Origin: Jaenimonas drosophilae
Taxonomy: Eukaryota > Euglenozoa > Kinetoplastea > Trypanosomatida > Trypanosomatidae
Reading direction: 5' to 3'
Assembly: GCA_030849065.1 (NCBI GenBank)
Contig: JASAON010001537.1
Coordinates: forward strand, 1-48,962
DNA length: 48,962 nt
In this document: positions 1 to 9,332 of the stretch, piece after piece
Layout of the letters: every line of letters begins with the position of its first letter
Position numbering within the stretch: position 1 is the first letter of the stretch
Notes under the pieces: generated by a model
Databases searched by the model: none
What the model was told of the DNA's origin: nothing
Seen by the model: the letters and a program-made list of their open reading frames with translations, nothing else
Translations under genes and position numbers: made by a program

Positions 1-98
1 GCTACTGTGAAGATGATGAGCCGTGTACGCGTGGTTTTGAAGCGGCCAATCTGACCATAGACTTTGGTTCGTGAGGCGGTCGATGCGAGGTCAATCAT
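1..98 (-). CDS. N-terminal fragment of a probable seventh CHASE-pseudocyclase receptor (CPR-0), cut by window edge
   Basis: An ATG at 98 opens a frame of 32 codons that runs off the left edge without a stop. It begins MIDLAS and ends with R-x-R-L-I-I-F-T-V, a basic stretch turning hydrophobic. The other CPR proteins begin the same way: a short cytosolic leader, a basic cluster, then TM1. Position, strand and spacing continue the tandem array to the right, and a strong pyrimidine tract lies about 105 nt upstream on the coding strand. The identity is inferred from context and from this short match only. Any membrane protein with an N-terminal anchor would look similar, so the left-hand sequence is needed. 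Confidence 0.45.
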   Translation of the reverse strand, partial: MIDLASTASRTKVYGQIGRFKTTRTRLIIFTV

Positions 99-202
99 CA
101 GGCTTCACCGGGTCGGTAGCCTCTCACCACGGATAGGGGAACACAGCCCAAGACGCAAGGGTAGGCTCCCTTTAGTGGGCTGGGGGTCACTCAAACGTGT
201 TT

Positions 203-235
203 GAAAGAGAGGAAGGGGGAGGGAGGGAGGGAGGG
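203..235 (-). promoter_or_regulatory. Pyrimidine tract, likely trans-splicing signal for CPR-0
   Basis: The plus strand is an uninterrupted purine run (GGGA repeats), so the coding strand is a 30-nt C/T tract. The first AG downstream on the coding strand is near 190, about 90 nt before the ATG at 98. This is the usual kinetoplastid layout of tract, AG acceptor and short 5' UTR. Confidence 0.45.
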
Positions 236-400
236 TCTTGTCTGCTGACACTAGAGGTGAGTGAGAGGTGTTAAGAGAAGCATTGTTGCAGCAACAAGAA
301 AGCATGCAGTAGTCGAGCAGGGGGTAGCTGGGTACGAGGATACTTGTCTGGAAACGAGTCACCACACAAGTGGTGCACTCACCGGTCCCACACGGAAGAG

Positions 401-451
401 GTGGGAGAAAGGGGGGGGAGTGATGGGTGGGGGGGGGTAGGGGGAGGGGGG
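401..451 (+). other. G-rich tract with G-quadruplex potential
   Basis: The plus strand carries several G runs (lengths about 3, 8, 3, 9, 5 and 6) separated by one to six bases. This exceeds the four runs of three needed for an intramolecular G-quadruplex. The G-rich strand is the non-coding strand of the gene array, so the RNA would be C-rich. Confidence 0.55.
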
Positions 452-1378
452 TATCAACACAGCGGGCTGGGGCCTATTGCCAATGCCAATGAAAGGCTGT
501 GCTGAACGAGCTTGTGGGTGATCAAGACAGTGATGCACAGTGACGGAGGACACGTGGTCGAACGCACCAGAGATGGCGGAGCCAGATTATCTGGCATACC
601 AAGACAGCATCACAATGATCTACCGTAGCTGAAGCTGGTATCACTAAGGATGAAAGTTCGTGTCTGAGAGGGGGAGGGGAGGTGAGCGTGCGTGTGGGGA
701 GAGAAGAAGAAGAGGTGAACCCCTTTTGAAATCAAGCAAAATCAGGAAAATACGTGCTGCTATGGTTGCTGGAAGAGCGTGTCGGGAACCATTCATCGTG
801 AATGGATCATCTCTGTCCTACTCATTTACAGCCCATTGGGGCAGTGCAGGTGAATTGAACTTCGCCAGAACGCACACCAACAGCCAGCAGAAACAGACTT
901 ACACACACACGTGCACGTACACATACCTATATTGTATGGATTATGTCTTGGAGCACAAGAAGTCGCACACACACATGACCCCACCGACGCATGACACGTT
1001 GAAAGAAGAAGAAAAAGAAGAAAAGAAGAAGAAAAAGAAGAATCAAATTCTTCATCCACGAATCTTCCCAGCCTCCTCCCTGGCACTCATTCACACACTT
1101 TCAAAAGAAAAGATTCACGGCTGTGGAGCCTGCTGTACATCAGCTGCTAACGAGAGCCCATCGTGTGCAATGAGTGGCGTGAGGGGAGGGGAGGAGGGGG
1201 GACGGTTGGGGTATTCATGTGGAAAGAAGGCTGCAGATTGAAAGTGATAGAGGTGGTGGAGGCGGTGCTGTCGTTATAACGGACCACACCGACACGAGAA
1301 ATGCGACCACACACAACAAACTAGAAAAAAGAAGGAATCATCAACAACAATAAGATGTTTGGGGAGTGGAGGCCCCAC

Positions 1379-3955
1379 TCACGACGGGGCGGTGACCTTC
1401 CACAGGGTAGGTATCAGTTCCGGGTGCTGCTTGAGGTAGCGTACGGCACAACAGGCTGAGACATGCACCAGCACATCCCGCTGAGGAATTCCAAAGGCGG
1501 AACTCAGCCGCAGCTGCAGGTTTCTGCTCTCCTGTGCTGTGAAGGACGAGAACATGAACTCCACAAAGATGTTGATGTATGCCACCAACACCCAGGCGGA
1601 GCCGTAGCTTGTGGGGAGGGCCATCGCCTGCTGACTGAAGGCTCGTCGCAGAGCGGCATTTGCGCGGCGGGAGAGGACGGGGTACTGCAGTGGCGGAGAT
1701 GCATCGATCCCAGGCTCCCATCCATCCAGATCCCACCGCTCACGTGTGGCGGCGAGGGTGCGTATGCGGGCGCCGACCATTCCCAGGGTCGGCACAGAAA
1801 TAGGCGGGGCGACGAACTTAGGTGAGGGCGGGAGGTGCATGCTGCCACGGAGTGTGGGTGGTGACCATGCGCCGCTCGACGTGGCCTCGGTTACCCGCCC
1901 GTCTGCGGTGGAGCTGGTGGAGGAGGTGGTGCTCGGGGGAGGGGCAAAGACGGCATCTCCGCCAAGGGGGTTGCCGCCGGCACTCAGGTCACCCAGACTC
2001 ATGGCCCGTGGCACAAGGGCCGAGGTCGCCGCGCCGCTGTTGGCGTAACTCACGTTGACGGCACTTGCACTGGTGTGAAGAGCGGGGAAGAGGGCCACCC
2101 CATCCACACTCTCCGCACCGGCCATCAGGACACTGCAGTCATCGACACTACACCGCCACAGCTGCAGGCGGTCGGTGCCAATGACCAGGCTCGCCGCCAG
2201 GCTGGGGCCCTCACTGCTCATGGTGGATGGAGGCCGAAGCGAGAGGATGTGGTCCGTCACGGGTCGTCGTCGAAGTCGTCGCAGTTGCCGCGTGGCGGTG
2301 GCCGCAGCATCGCGCAGTGCAGCTGAATGAGGGTCTGTGATGCAAAAGAGTGCCTGCAGCTGATCCACCCCGTGGAGGTACACGTTGCGCAGGGGCACCG
2401 TTTGCCACGCCTCGTGGTTGGCCAATTGTGCCTTGGCTGCCTCGGAGAGGGTGACGGTGTTGGGGGAGGAGAAGACCCACATGCGGCCTGCATAGGCCAC
2501 GTCAGGACCCGCGTAGAGCAGTGCATCCTCCACCTTGTCCTCCGTGACGGTGGCATCGGTGCACCAGTGGATGGCGTAGGTCATCAGCAGCTGCTCATCC
2601 TCACCGAGCAACTCACGCAAACGTTCATCAGGTGGGTTCTGTTGAAGCTCTTCAATGACGTCAAAGGCCATGCGCACGGCACTCTCCACACTCGGGAACA
2701 CGTAGGTTGATGAGTCGGGTATGAGCTGTGTAGGAATGAGGTAGGTTTGGTGCTCCTGCATCTTGGCAGCTAGTGTGGCGTTGAGGCGCTCCACACACAT
2801 AATCATTTGGTCCGAGGCCATGGCCCACAGTTCATCCGCCTGCGAGGGCCCCACGGTAAGGAGGGCAAAGGGGGCCTTGACCATGGCGTGGCGCAAGCCG
2901 CGGTACTTTGTTGTACATCGAATGACTATGACCGACAGTACGACAAGCATGAGCATGTGAAGTGCGAAGATGACACAAATGATGATCAACGCGTTGAGTG
3001 AGGTGTGCTTGATGTGCGAGGGCATCGGCACGGCCACATACCACGTCTGCCCAGCAGATGAGGTGAGGATTTGCATCGACATGCCATTTTTCTCCCACGT
3101 GCTAAGCACCACATTCGTTGGAGGCACGCTAAAGGAGGAGTAGAGGACTGTGATACAGTCGTCGTCAGAGGCTGACGACGACGCTGACGAAGATGACGAT
3201 GGAGGAGCTCGTGTATACATGACGTAGTGGTATCGGTGGGCATGAAAGTAGTCCGTGAAGGTGTTGTCCTCGGCGAGTGAGGAGAGCCCAACCAAGGCGA
3301 TGGTAAAGCCCCAGAAGTTACTGACGTCATGCTGGGCAATGTTCGTGATGTTGTAGACCGGATGACGAACCTCAATATAGTAGGTGGAGAAGTTCAGGAA
3401 GGACGGTGCGGGGATGGGGCCAATGATGCTCGCACGGCCGCTCATGACGGTTTGCATCGCCGTGGGCAGCATGCTGTTCGGGTATCCACTCTCGTTAAAG
3501 AGGTCAACGCTGAGAAGGGACTGTGCATCTGGAGGGAAGACCTGTGCTGGTACCCCACCAGGGGCGTTGACGGCGAGAAGGAGGCTACTATTGATTGTGA
3601 ACTGCGAGCCCGCAATACGATTGAAGTGGCGGAAGTCTTGGCCTTGAATGCGTTGCTCTGGTGGATCATTGAGGGAGGGGAGATGCTCCACACTACCAAG
3701 GACGAGACCTTCAAGAGTCATGGTGAGGGAGACGGCCTCATTCAGGGCGTCTTGGCAGTGCCGTACCCACCGATCCACTACATCAGTCACCTTTGCTCGG
3801 TCGTTTTGCAGCGTGCGTTGGGCGCTGACCTCCACGAGGTTTAGACTGGTGGCAATGACGATGCTGCAGGAGAATATGCAGATGAGAAGGATCGCTCCAA
3901 GAAGGGTGGTGCGACGCTCCGTCACGAGAATACCACAACGTTCATGAGGAGCCAT
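1379..3955 (-). CDS. CHASE-pseudocyclase receptor CPR-A (858 aa)
   Basis: Predicted two-pass membrane receptor. The frame is open to a GTG at 3976; I start at the ATG at 3955 (MAPHERCG). Order: TM1 at about 17-38; CHASE-like ectodomain 39-320 with APGGV, a hydrophobic D-L-F strand, a P-V-Y strand, the FWGF signature near 214-217 and a WYVAV strand near 305; TM2 about 321-346; class III cyclase-like domain 361-541; variable linker to about 765; conserved C-terminal module to the end. In the cyclase domain the first metal Asp is replaced by Gly (LLTVGP), and the Asn of the N-x-A-A-R motif is Ala (VAYAGR), with Arg kept. CPR-A alone has Asp at the second metal position (IPDSS). Its C-terminal module is the most divergent of copies A-E. 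Catalysis is unlikely; a sensing or scaffolding role is inferred. Confidence 0.85.
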   Translation of the reverse strand: MAPHERCGILVTERRTTLLGAILLICIFSCSIVIATSLNLVEVSAQRTLQNDRAKVTDVVDRWVRHCQDALNEAVSLTMTLEGLVLGSVEHLPSLNDPPEQRIQGQDFRHFNRIAGSQFTINSSLLLAVNAPGGVPAQVFPPDAQSLLSVDLFNESGYPNSMLPTAMQTVMSGRASIIGPIPAPSFLNFSTYYIEVRHPVYNITNIAQHDVSNFWGFTIALVGLSSLAEDNTFTDYFHAHRYHYVMYTRAPPSSSSSASSSASDDDCITVLYSSFSVPPTNVVLSTWEKNGMSMQILTSSAGQTWYVAVPMPSHIKHTSLNALIIICVIFALHMLMLVVLSVIVIRCTTKYRGLRHAMVKAPFALLTVGPSQADELWAMASDQMIMCVERLNATLAAKMQEHQTYLIPTQLIPDSSTYVFPSVESAVRMAFDVIEELQQNPPDERLRELLGEDEQLLMTYAIHWCTDATVTEDKVEDALLYAGPDVAYAGRMWVFSSPNTVTLSEAAKAQLANHEAWQTVPLRNVYLHGVDQLQALFCITDPHSAALRDAAATATRQLRRLRRRPVTDHILSLRPPSTMSSEGPSLAASLVIGTDRLQLWRCSVDDCSVLMAGAESVDGVALFPALHTSASAVNVSYANSGAATSALVPRAMSLGDLSAGGNPLGGDAVFAPPPSTTSSTSSTADGRVTEATSSGAWSPPTLRGSMHLPPSPKFVAPPISVPTLGMVGARIRTLAATRERWDLDGWEPGIDASPPLQYPVLSRRANAALRRAFSQQAMALPTSYGSAWVLVAYINIFVEFMFSSFTAQESRNLQLRLSSAFGIPQRDVLVHVSACCAVRYLKQHPELIPTLWKVTAPS

Positions 3956-6326
3956 AGCGATGGTTGTAGACCACACAGACTACGTGTGAATGCGCGTAGC
4001 TTGAATTCTCTTGTCTGAACTGCTCCTCCGAGTATTGAAGATGGATGGGCGTGTGTGTGTTGAGTGGGGAAAGGGGGTGGGGTGGTATGAAATACCAGCA
4101 AAAAAAAGCAAGACGTCTTTCAGACACGACGTGTGTGTAGCGGTAGGAGAAGGAGGAAATGAGGATGTATGCTCCTCAGCGTCCTACGCCAGTTCTACTA
4201 CCAGTAGCAGAAGGTTAAACAGAAACAATGCCAAGGTGACCCTTCACGGCGTGGTCAGAGTATAGGGGCCGTGCTGGAATGATGTGTGTGTGTGTGTGCT
4301 GCGACCAGAGCCACGGGGAGCATAGAAGTAGCTCGTGGATGACACCTTACAACCTCCCCACACTTCTGGCAGCCAATGAGTGCAGGAATCTCACTGAAGA
4401 GACTTGCCGGCCACCAAAGATTAACGAAGTGTGCGTGAGCTGTCACAGGAGTGATATGATGGAGCACGGCCAGAGGTAAACAAATCAGCTGACGTGCACC
4501 CCAACAAGCCTTCTCCAAAAAACCCTACCACTTGACACACAAGTGCAGCCACGATGTATGGCGGTGAGCCAAAAGCACCAAAACTCAGCAGAAACAAGGA
4601 AACAAGTAAGAGATGTATCGTTTAGGATAGCGGCAGTAAGAAATTCAGAAAATACAACCCCGAGACACGCACGTACACACACAAGTGGTTGTGGTGAGTG
4701 TGTGTGCGTGTGTGCTGGCTAGTGTAGAAAATGAATGAAGTTGGAGCCCGCGTTCGCCCCACCACACATAAATACATCTACAGAGAATAGTGAGAAGAAG
4801 AAAGAGGGGAAAGAAGAGAGGGTGTTGCCACTTGTGTCATCATACAGCACATCAGGTCAAGCTCAATCACCACGTCACGATCAACATTAAGAGGTTGGGT
4901 GTTTCTGAAGCAAAATAGGAAGATAGAACTGAAGTTCAAGTTCGAAAAGTGACCGTATCGTCAACAGGATTGCGACTTGCGAGGGACGCGGTGGCCTTCA
5001 AGATCCAAAACAACAGCACCAAGGCCCTCAGCAAAGGTTGATTGGTGGAGGGTGAGTGGGGGCTGAGATGAGAGGATGAGGCGGTGGTGGGGATAGAGGG
5101 TGGAAGAAAAAACACTCACCAACGAAACAGACGGCGACGGCGACAACAACAACAACAACAAATGAGAAGAAAAGAAATCCAAGAATCACGGTGCTTGGCG
5201 AACACACAAAGAAGAAAACAGAGAAACGTACGCACGTATGTTTGATGGGTACTGCTAGCAAGGTTGCCAGCAAGACTGCTCTACTTCCAACAGTGGAGAG
5301 CTCCTCCACAGCCAACTGCGTATTCGAACAACAAGAAAAGGTTGAAACATATACCATGCACATATGCGTGTGCGGAATGGCATGGAGATACAGGGATGAA
5401 GTTCCATGAGCCGTGATGCCATTGGCGAACGACGCATTCTGTGCATTTCCTACCGTGAGCAGCAAAGGAGAAAGAACGTCTCAGGAGCAAATATGGACAA
5501 GATTGGGGGGTGGCCGTGGTAGGGGTCCACCTGAGATACAAAATGACAAAGCACACGAACAGTACAAGCCTGACAACCACGCTCTCCTCCCGTTCCGCAC
5601 AACTGCATGCAGCCAGAACGAAGCTATGTGCTAGTGTGCATCATCAACAAGGAAGGAGAGACCCCAGGGGATCGACTGCCTTAACTGGGGTTGCAGGACG
5701 TGTCCGTCTCTCCGTGTGTGTGTGTGTGTGTGTCATCCGTACCAGCCAAGCAAGCAACAACAACAACAACAACATCATCTACGTGAGGAGGGCTGACATG
5801 GTTATTATGGTTGTACAGCGATCACCCATCGTTATGTAGCCATATATAGCCTTAGCTTGGTCGGGATACAAGAGCAAAAAATACATCGAACAACACAACC
5901 GAATTCATGAGAGTAAATATACTTGTATATCGTATGTTGTTTTGCTCGTTTTTTTGCTCCCCTTTTGAAGGTGCAGAAGGACAGCGAAGAAGGTGTGTGT
6001 GCTCTGCCAACACACTCACCCACAACCCAACTCTCTCTTGCCCAGCCAGCGCTGGCAGTAGGGTTCGCCAAGAAAACTACAACAAAAACATCCAAGAAAG
6101 TGAAACAGCTGGGAAAAGTGAGTCGCGAGCATTCACCCGACGATGACAGAGGAGGTTGATGAGCATGCCCAATAAAACACCACCCGTACATACATCCAAT
6201 GTGCCAATTGCATGGCTTCATGGTGAGATGGTGAGGGGGATAAACGAGCGTAAGGGTAAAAGAGAAGAGAGCGGAGTACTAGGATGGTGTGTGCGTGGGG
6301 GGGGGGAGCGCGTCACGGCTGATGGA
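3956..6326. other. Intergenic spacer, 2.4 kb, the longest in the window
   Basis: No gene is recognised on either strand. It holds GT/CA microsatellites (4278-4300, 5716-5733), AAC repeats (5145-5160, 5757-5775) and pyrimidine-rich stretches on the coding strand. The ATG-started 129-codon minus frame at 5832-6221 has no recognisable similarity and passes through low-complexity sequence, so it is not called. Confidence 0.55.
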
Positions 6327-9300
6327 CTAGTGCTCCGCGAGGCGTACTTCCTGCCACATGGCGTGGATCAACTCCGAGTGATGCTGAATGTGCCGGACCG
6401 CACAGCAGGCAGCGAGATGCACGACCAGGTCCCTCTGTGGCACTCCAAAGGCGGTGGCCAAACGCCGTCGAAGATTGGTACGCTCCTGCGACGTTAGTGG
6501 CTTGAAGAGGAGGTCATAGCTGGTGTAGAAGTAGAAGACGAGGATACGTACGGAGTCGTAGCTCGTGGGGAGCGTGAGTGCCTGACGCTCAAAGGCCGCC
6601 CGTAGGCTTCGATCCACCTCCAAGTCAATGGAAAGTCGGTGAAGGGAGATCTGCTGCTCCAACGATGGCACCTCGCTGCTGCTCTCATCAGTCACCCTCC
6701 CCGTGAGGAGGCAACTACTCGTGGGTGCTTCCTCACCACCGTAGCTTGCGCTGGGGCAGAGGGCCCCTGCAGCGGCCAGCTTCTCGTGGGTGAGTGGGGG
6801 GCTCAGCCTGGCACTAAGATGGGGTGACCGGCCTGATGAACGGTGGCCTGTGCCACGACGCCATGACCCATGACGACTCCCAAGGACCCCTGACGACGGC
6901 ACGAAGACGGAGGGCTCACCCAACAACAAGGGTGAGAAGAGGGGCATCTGGTGTAGATGGAGCCTCTCACCCGAGCTACTTGTGCTGCTACCACCGCTGC
7001 TGATGGAGGCCAGTGATGCGTCCAGTGGGTTGGGCCAACGGCGCTCCACCACCATCCCACTGCTTGTACTAGCTTCTGGGGTAGGGGTCGGTACGATGGA
7101 GCAGTCCCTCACGGCAAAGATGCTGGGCTCACTAAAGGTGGTGGAGAGGGGGTTGTGCCGCTCTGTGTGTTGCGGGCTGCGTGGCAGTGGGGCATCCCAG
7201 TCCTTCTCTAGTGCGTCAGGGGCTGTTGTCTCAATGAGCGGGGAGGTGATGAGGATGGACCGACGTGGTGGCTCCTCAGCACCCCTACGTCGAAGGAGAA
7301 GTGGGTTGCGTTTGGGCTCGAAGCCTGAGCCCATGCGCTGCGCATACAACGGGTCCACCACCCCAATAACGCTGGCGCTGGAGGTGGAGCGACTTCGCAA
7401 CTCCACAATAATGTCTTCGTCCAGCTGGCGTGACTCCCCTGGCGAGCGTATGCTCATGAGCTCCATGAGTGGTCCAGAGGTACGACGGAGCTGTGCCTGC
7501 CACCTCGCCACCCCTCGGGCACCGGCTGCGTGGGCCGCACGGAGGAGCTCCGAGTTGCGGTCCTTGATGGTAAAGAGGTCCTGCCGGCCATCGACCCCGA
7601 GGAGGTACATGGAACTCAAGGGGGCAATGACCCATGCGTCAGAGCCCTCACTCTCGGCGATGGACAGCGTCGCGGCGGTAGAGAGGGTCACGATGTTGGG
7701 GGAGGAGAAGACCCACATGCGGCCTGCATAGGCCACGTCAGGACCCGCGTAGAGCAGTGCATCCTCCACCTTGTCCTCCGTGACGGTGGCATCGGTGCAC
7801 CAGTGGACGGCGTAGGTCATCAACAGCCGCTCATCCTCACCGAGCAACTCACGCAGACGTTCATCGGGTGGGTTTCGTTGAAGCTCTTCAATGACGTCAA
7901 AGGCCATGCGCACGGCACTTTCCGCCGTGGGGAAGACGTAGGTGGTGGTGAATGGCCACAGTTGTGTAGGAATGACATAGGTTCGGTGTTTCTTCATTTT
8001 CTGAGAAAGTGTGGCGTTGAGTTGTTCGAGACAGGTGAGCATTTGGTCCGAGGCCATGGCCCACAGTTCATCCGCCTGCGAGGGCCCCACGGTAAGGAGG
8101 GCAAAGGGGGCGGTACGTGGGGCATTATATGCGCCGTCGTACTCTGAGGTGCAGCGGACGACTAGCATCATGGTGAGGAGGGCGAACAAGAAGCATGCGG
8201 CGAGCGCAACAATGATGATCTCTAATGCAGTGATGTGGGGTATGTAACTTGGGTGGCTGATGTCGCGTACTGCAAAGTACCATCCATGGTTGTACGGGTA
8301 AATGGTGTAGAGGGTGGAGGTTTCGAGAAGATTTTGCAAGTCCGCTGGCGTGGCGCGCGAGGAGAGTGATGAGGTAATGACCTCAATATCCTCCACATCA
8401 AAGGATCGCTCAACGCCGCCATTGCTGGCGGAGTTCGCGGAACCTTCGACCAGCTGCCCTTCGGGGTACTTGGGGACGGCTTCGTCGTGCCGGAGAAACA
8501 AGTTGCTTGGGGCGTGCCCTGGCTGGTCCACCCCTTCCGAGGAGGATGAGGTTCTGTAGCTGAACATGACGTAGTCAATGCTCCTCCTCTCCAGGTACTC
8601 GGTGTATTCGTTGTTGGTGGACAACACTTTGACGTCAATGAGGGCATTGGTGAAGCCCCAAAAGTTTTCCACGGCGTGATCGGAGATGTTGGCGATGTTG
8701 TAGATGGGGTTGCGGACCTGCACGTAGAACTCATCGCCCGTGTTATGGGCGTGGTTAATGAGCGCGGGCCCAATGATGCCAATGTAGGAGGTTTCCATCG
8801 TCTCAATCGGACTGGGGTCGGAGCGAGCGAGAATGCCGTTGGAGGCGAAGAGGTCCATGCCTTCGAGAAAGGGCAAAGGCGGCCACGTCTGGCCAATCAC
8901 CCCTCCTGGTGCGGTGAAGAGGATGCTCATCTCAGGCTCGAAGGGAGCCATGGTGGTGTTGGCCACAGCCTCGAAGGAGCGGAAGGACTGACCCTCCAAA
9001 CGATCCGAGACGGAGGCATTCCACACCGGGACAGAGGTGAGCTCACCCATGACCATGCCTTCGAGGGTGCTTGTGGCGGTGATGCCGTGGGCAATGGCGT
9101 CGCGGCACTCGCTCAACCACTTGTGGTTGTTGGTGGAGAGCTCCTGAATCTGCTGGTGCCAGTTTGACTGCCGGTGTTGGCGAATGACGAGGATGGGGAT
9201 GGCGATGCACAGCGTACACAGGACGATGGAGGCGAAGAGTATGATGAGAAAGGCCCAGATACGTCGTGGCGTCCACCTCACACAACAAAGGGAGCGAGTG

Positions 9301-9332
9301 ATCGCATCCATTCGTTTGGTAACCTCGACCAT
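6327..9332 (-). CDS. CHASE-pseudocyclase receptor CPR-B (1001 aa)
   Basis: Largest member of the array, starting at the ATG at 9332 (MVEVTKRM). TM1 about 25-49; CHASE-like ectodomain 50-368 with APGGV, an I-G-P strand, NPIYNI and the FWGF signature near 224-227, ending in WYFAVRD; TM2 about 369-393; cyclase-like domain 408-591; a linker of about 310 residues rich in Ser, Pro and Arg; C-terminal module about 907-1001. The first metal position is Gly (LTVGPS) and the second is Phe (LWPFT). The N-x-A-A-R Asn is Ala. The ectodomain is closest to CPR-C (shared G-I-T-A-T-x-T-L-E-G-M-V and F-W-G-F), so B and C look like the youngest neighbour duplication for that half. A 71-bp stretch (8041-8111) is identical to CPR-A. 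Confidence 0.85.
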   Translation of the reverse strand: MVEVTKRMDAITRSLCCVRWTPRRIWAFLIILFASIVLCTLCIAIPILVIRQHRQSNWHQQIQELSTNNHKWLSECRDAIAHGITATSTLEGMVMGELTSVPVWNASVSDRLEGQSFRSFEAVANTTMAPFEPEMSILFTAPGGVIGQTWPPLPFLEGMDLFASNGILARSDPSPIETMETSYIGIIGPALINHAHNTGDEFYVQVRNPIYNIANISDHAVENFWGFTNALIDVKVLSTNNEYTEYLERRSIDYVMFSYRTSSSSEGVDQPGHAPSNLFLRHDEAVPKYPEGQLVEGSANSASNGGVERSFDVEDIEVITSSLSSRATPADLQNLLETSTLYTIYPYNHGWYFAVRDISHPSYIPHITALEIIIVALAACFLFALLTMMLVVRCTSEYDGAYNAPRTAPFALLTVGPSQADELWAMASDQMLTCLEQLNATLSQKMKKHRTYVIPTQLWPFTTTYVFPTAESAVRMAFDVIEELQRNPPDERLRELLGEDERLLMTYAVHWCTDATVTEDKVEDALLYAGPDVAYAGRMWVFSSPNIVTLSTAATLSIAESEGSDAWVIAPLSSMYLLGVDGRQDLFTIKDRNSELLRAAHAAGARGVARWQAQLRRTSGPLMELMSIRSPGESRQLDEDIIVELRSRSTSSASVIGVVDPLYAQRMGSGFEPKRNPLLLRRRGAEEPPRRSILITSPLIETTAPDALEKDWDAPLPRSPQHTERHNPLSTTFSEPSIFAVRDCSIVPTPTPEASTSSGMVVERRWPNPLDASLASISSGGSSTSSSGERLHLHQMPLFSPLLLGEPSVFVPSSGVLGSRHGSWRRGTGHRSSGRSPHLSARLSPPLTHEKLAAAGALCPSASYGGEEAPTSSCLLTGRVTDESSSEVPSLEQQISLHRLSIDLEVDRSLRAAFERQALTLPTSYDSVRILVFYFYTSYDLLFKPLTSQERTNLRRRLATAFGVPQRDLVVHLAACCAVRHIQHHSELIHAMWQEVRLAEH

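Larger units (their letters stand above)
99..1378. other. Long intergenic spacer between CPR-0 and CPR-A
   Basis: I see no credible gene. The spacer holds the pyrimidine tract of CPR-0, a G-rich block at 401-451, short CA repeats near 900, and a purine-rich run near 1000-1040. The open frames here, including one of 193 codons on the plus strand starting at GTG, are low-complexity and match nothing I recognise. Confidence 0.6.

Noticed and set aside
660..1241. Plus-strand open frame of 193 codons in the first spacer
   Set aside because: Starts at GTG, is Glu/Lys/Thr/His low-complexity, and runs against the strand of every other gene.
5028..5465. Minus-strand 145-codon frame with Val and Pro runs
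   Set aside because: It translates microsatellite and pyrimidine tracts; no conserved pattern.
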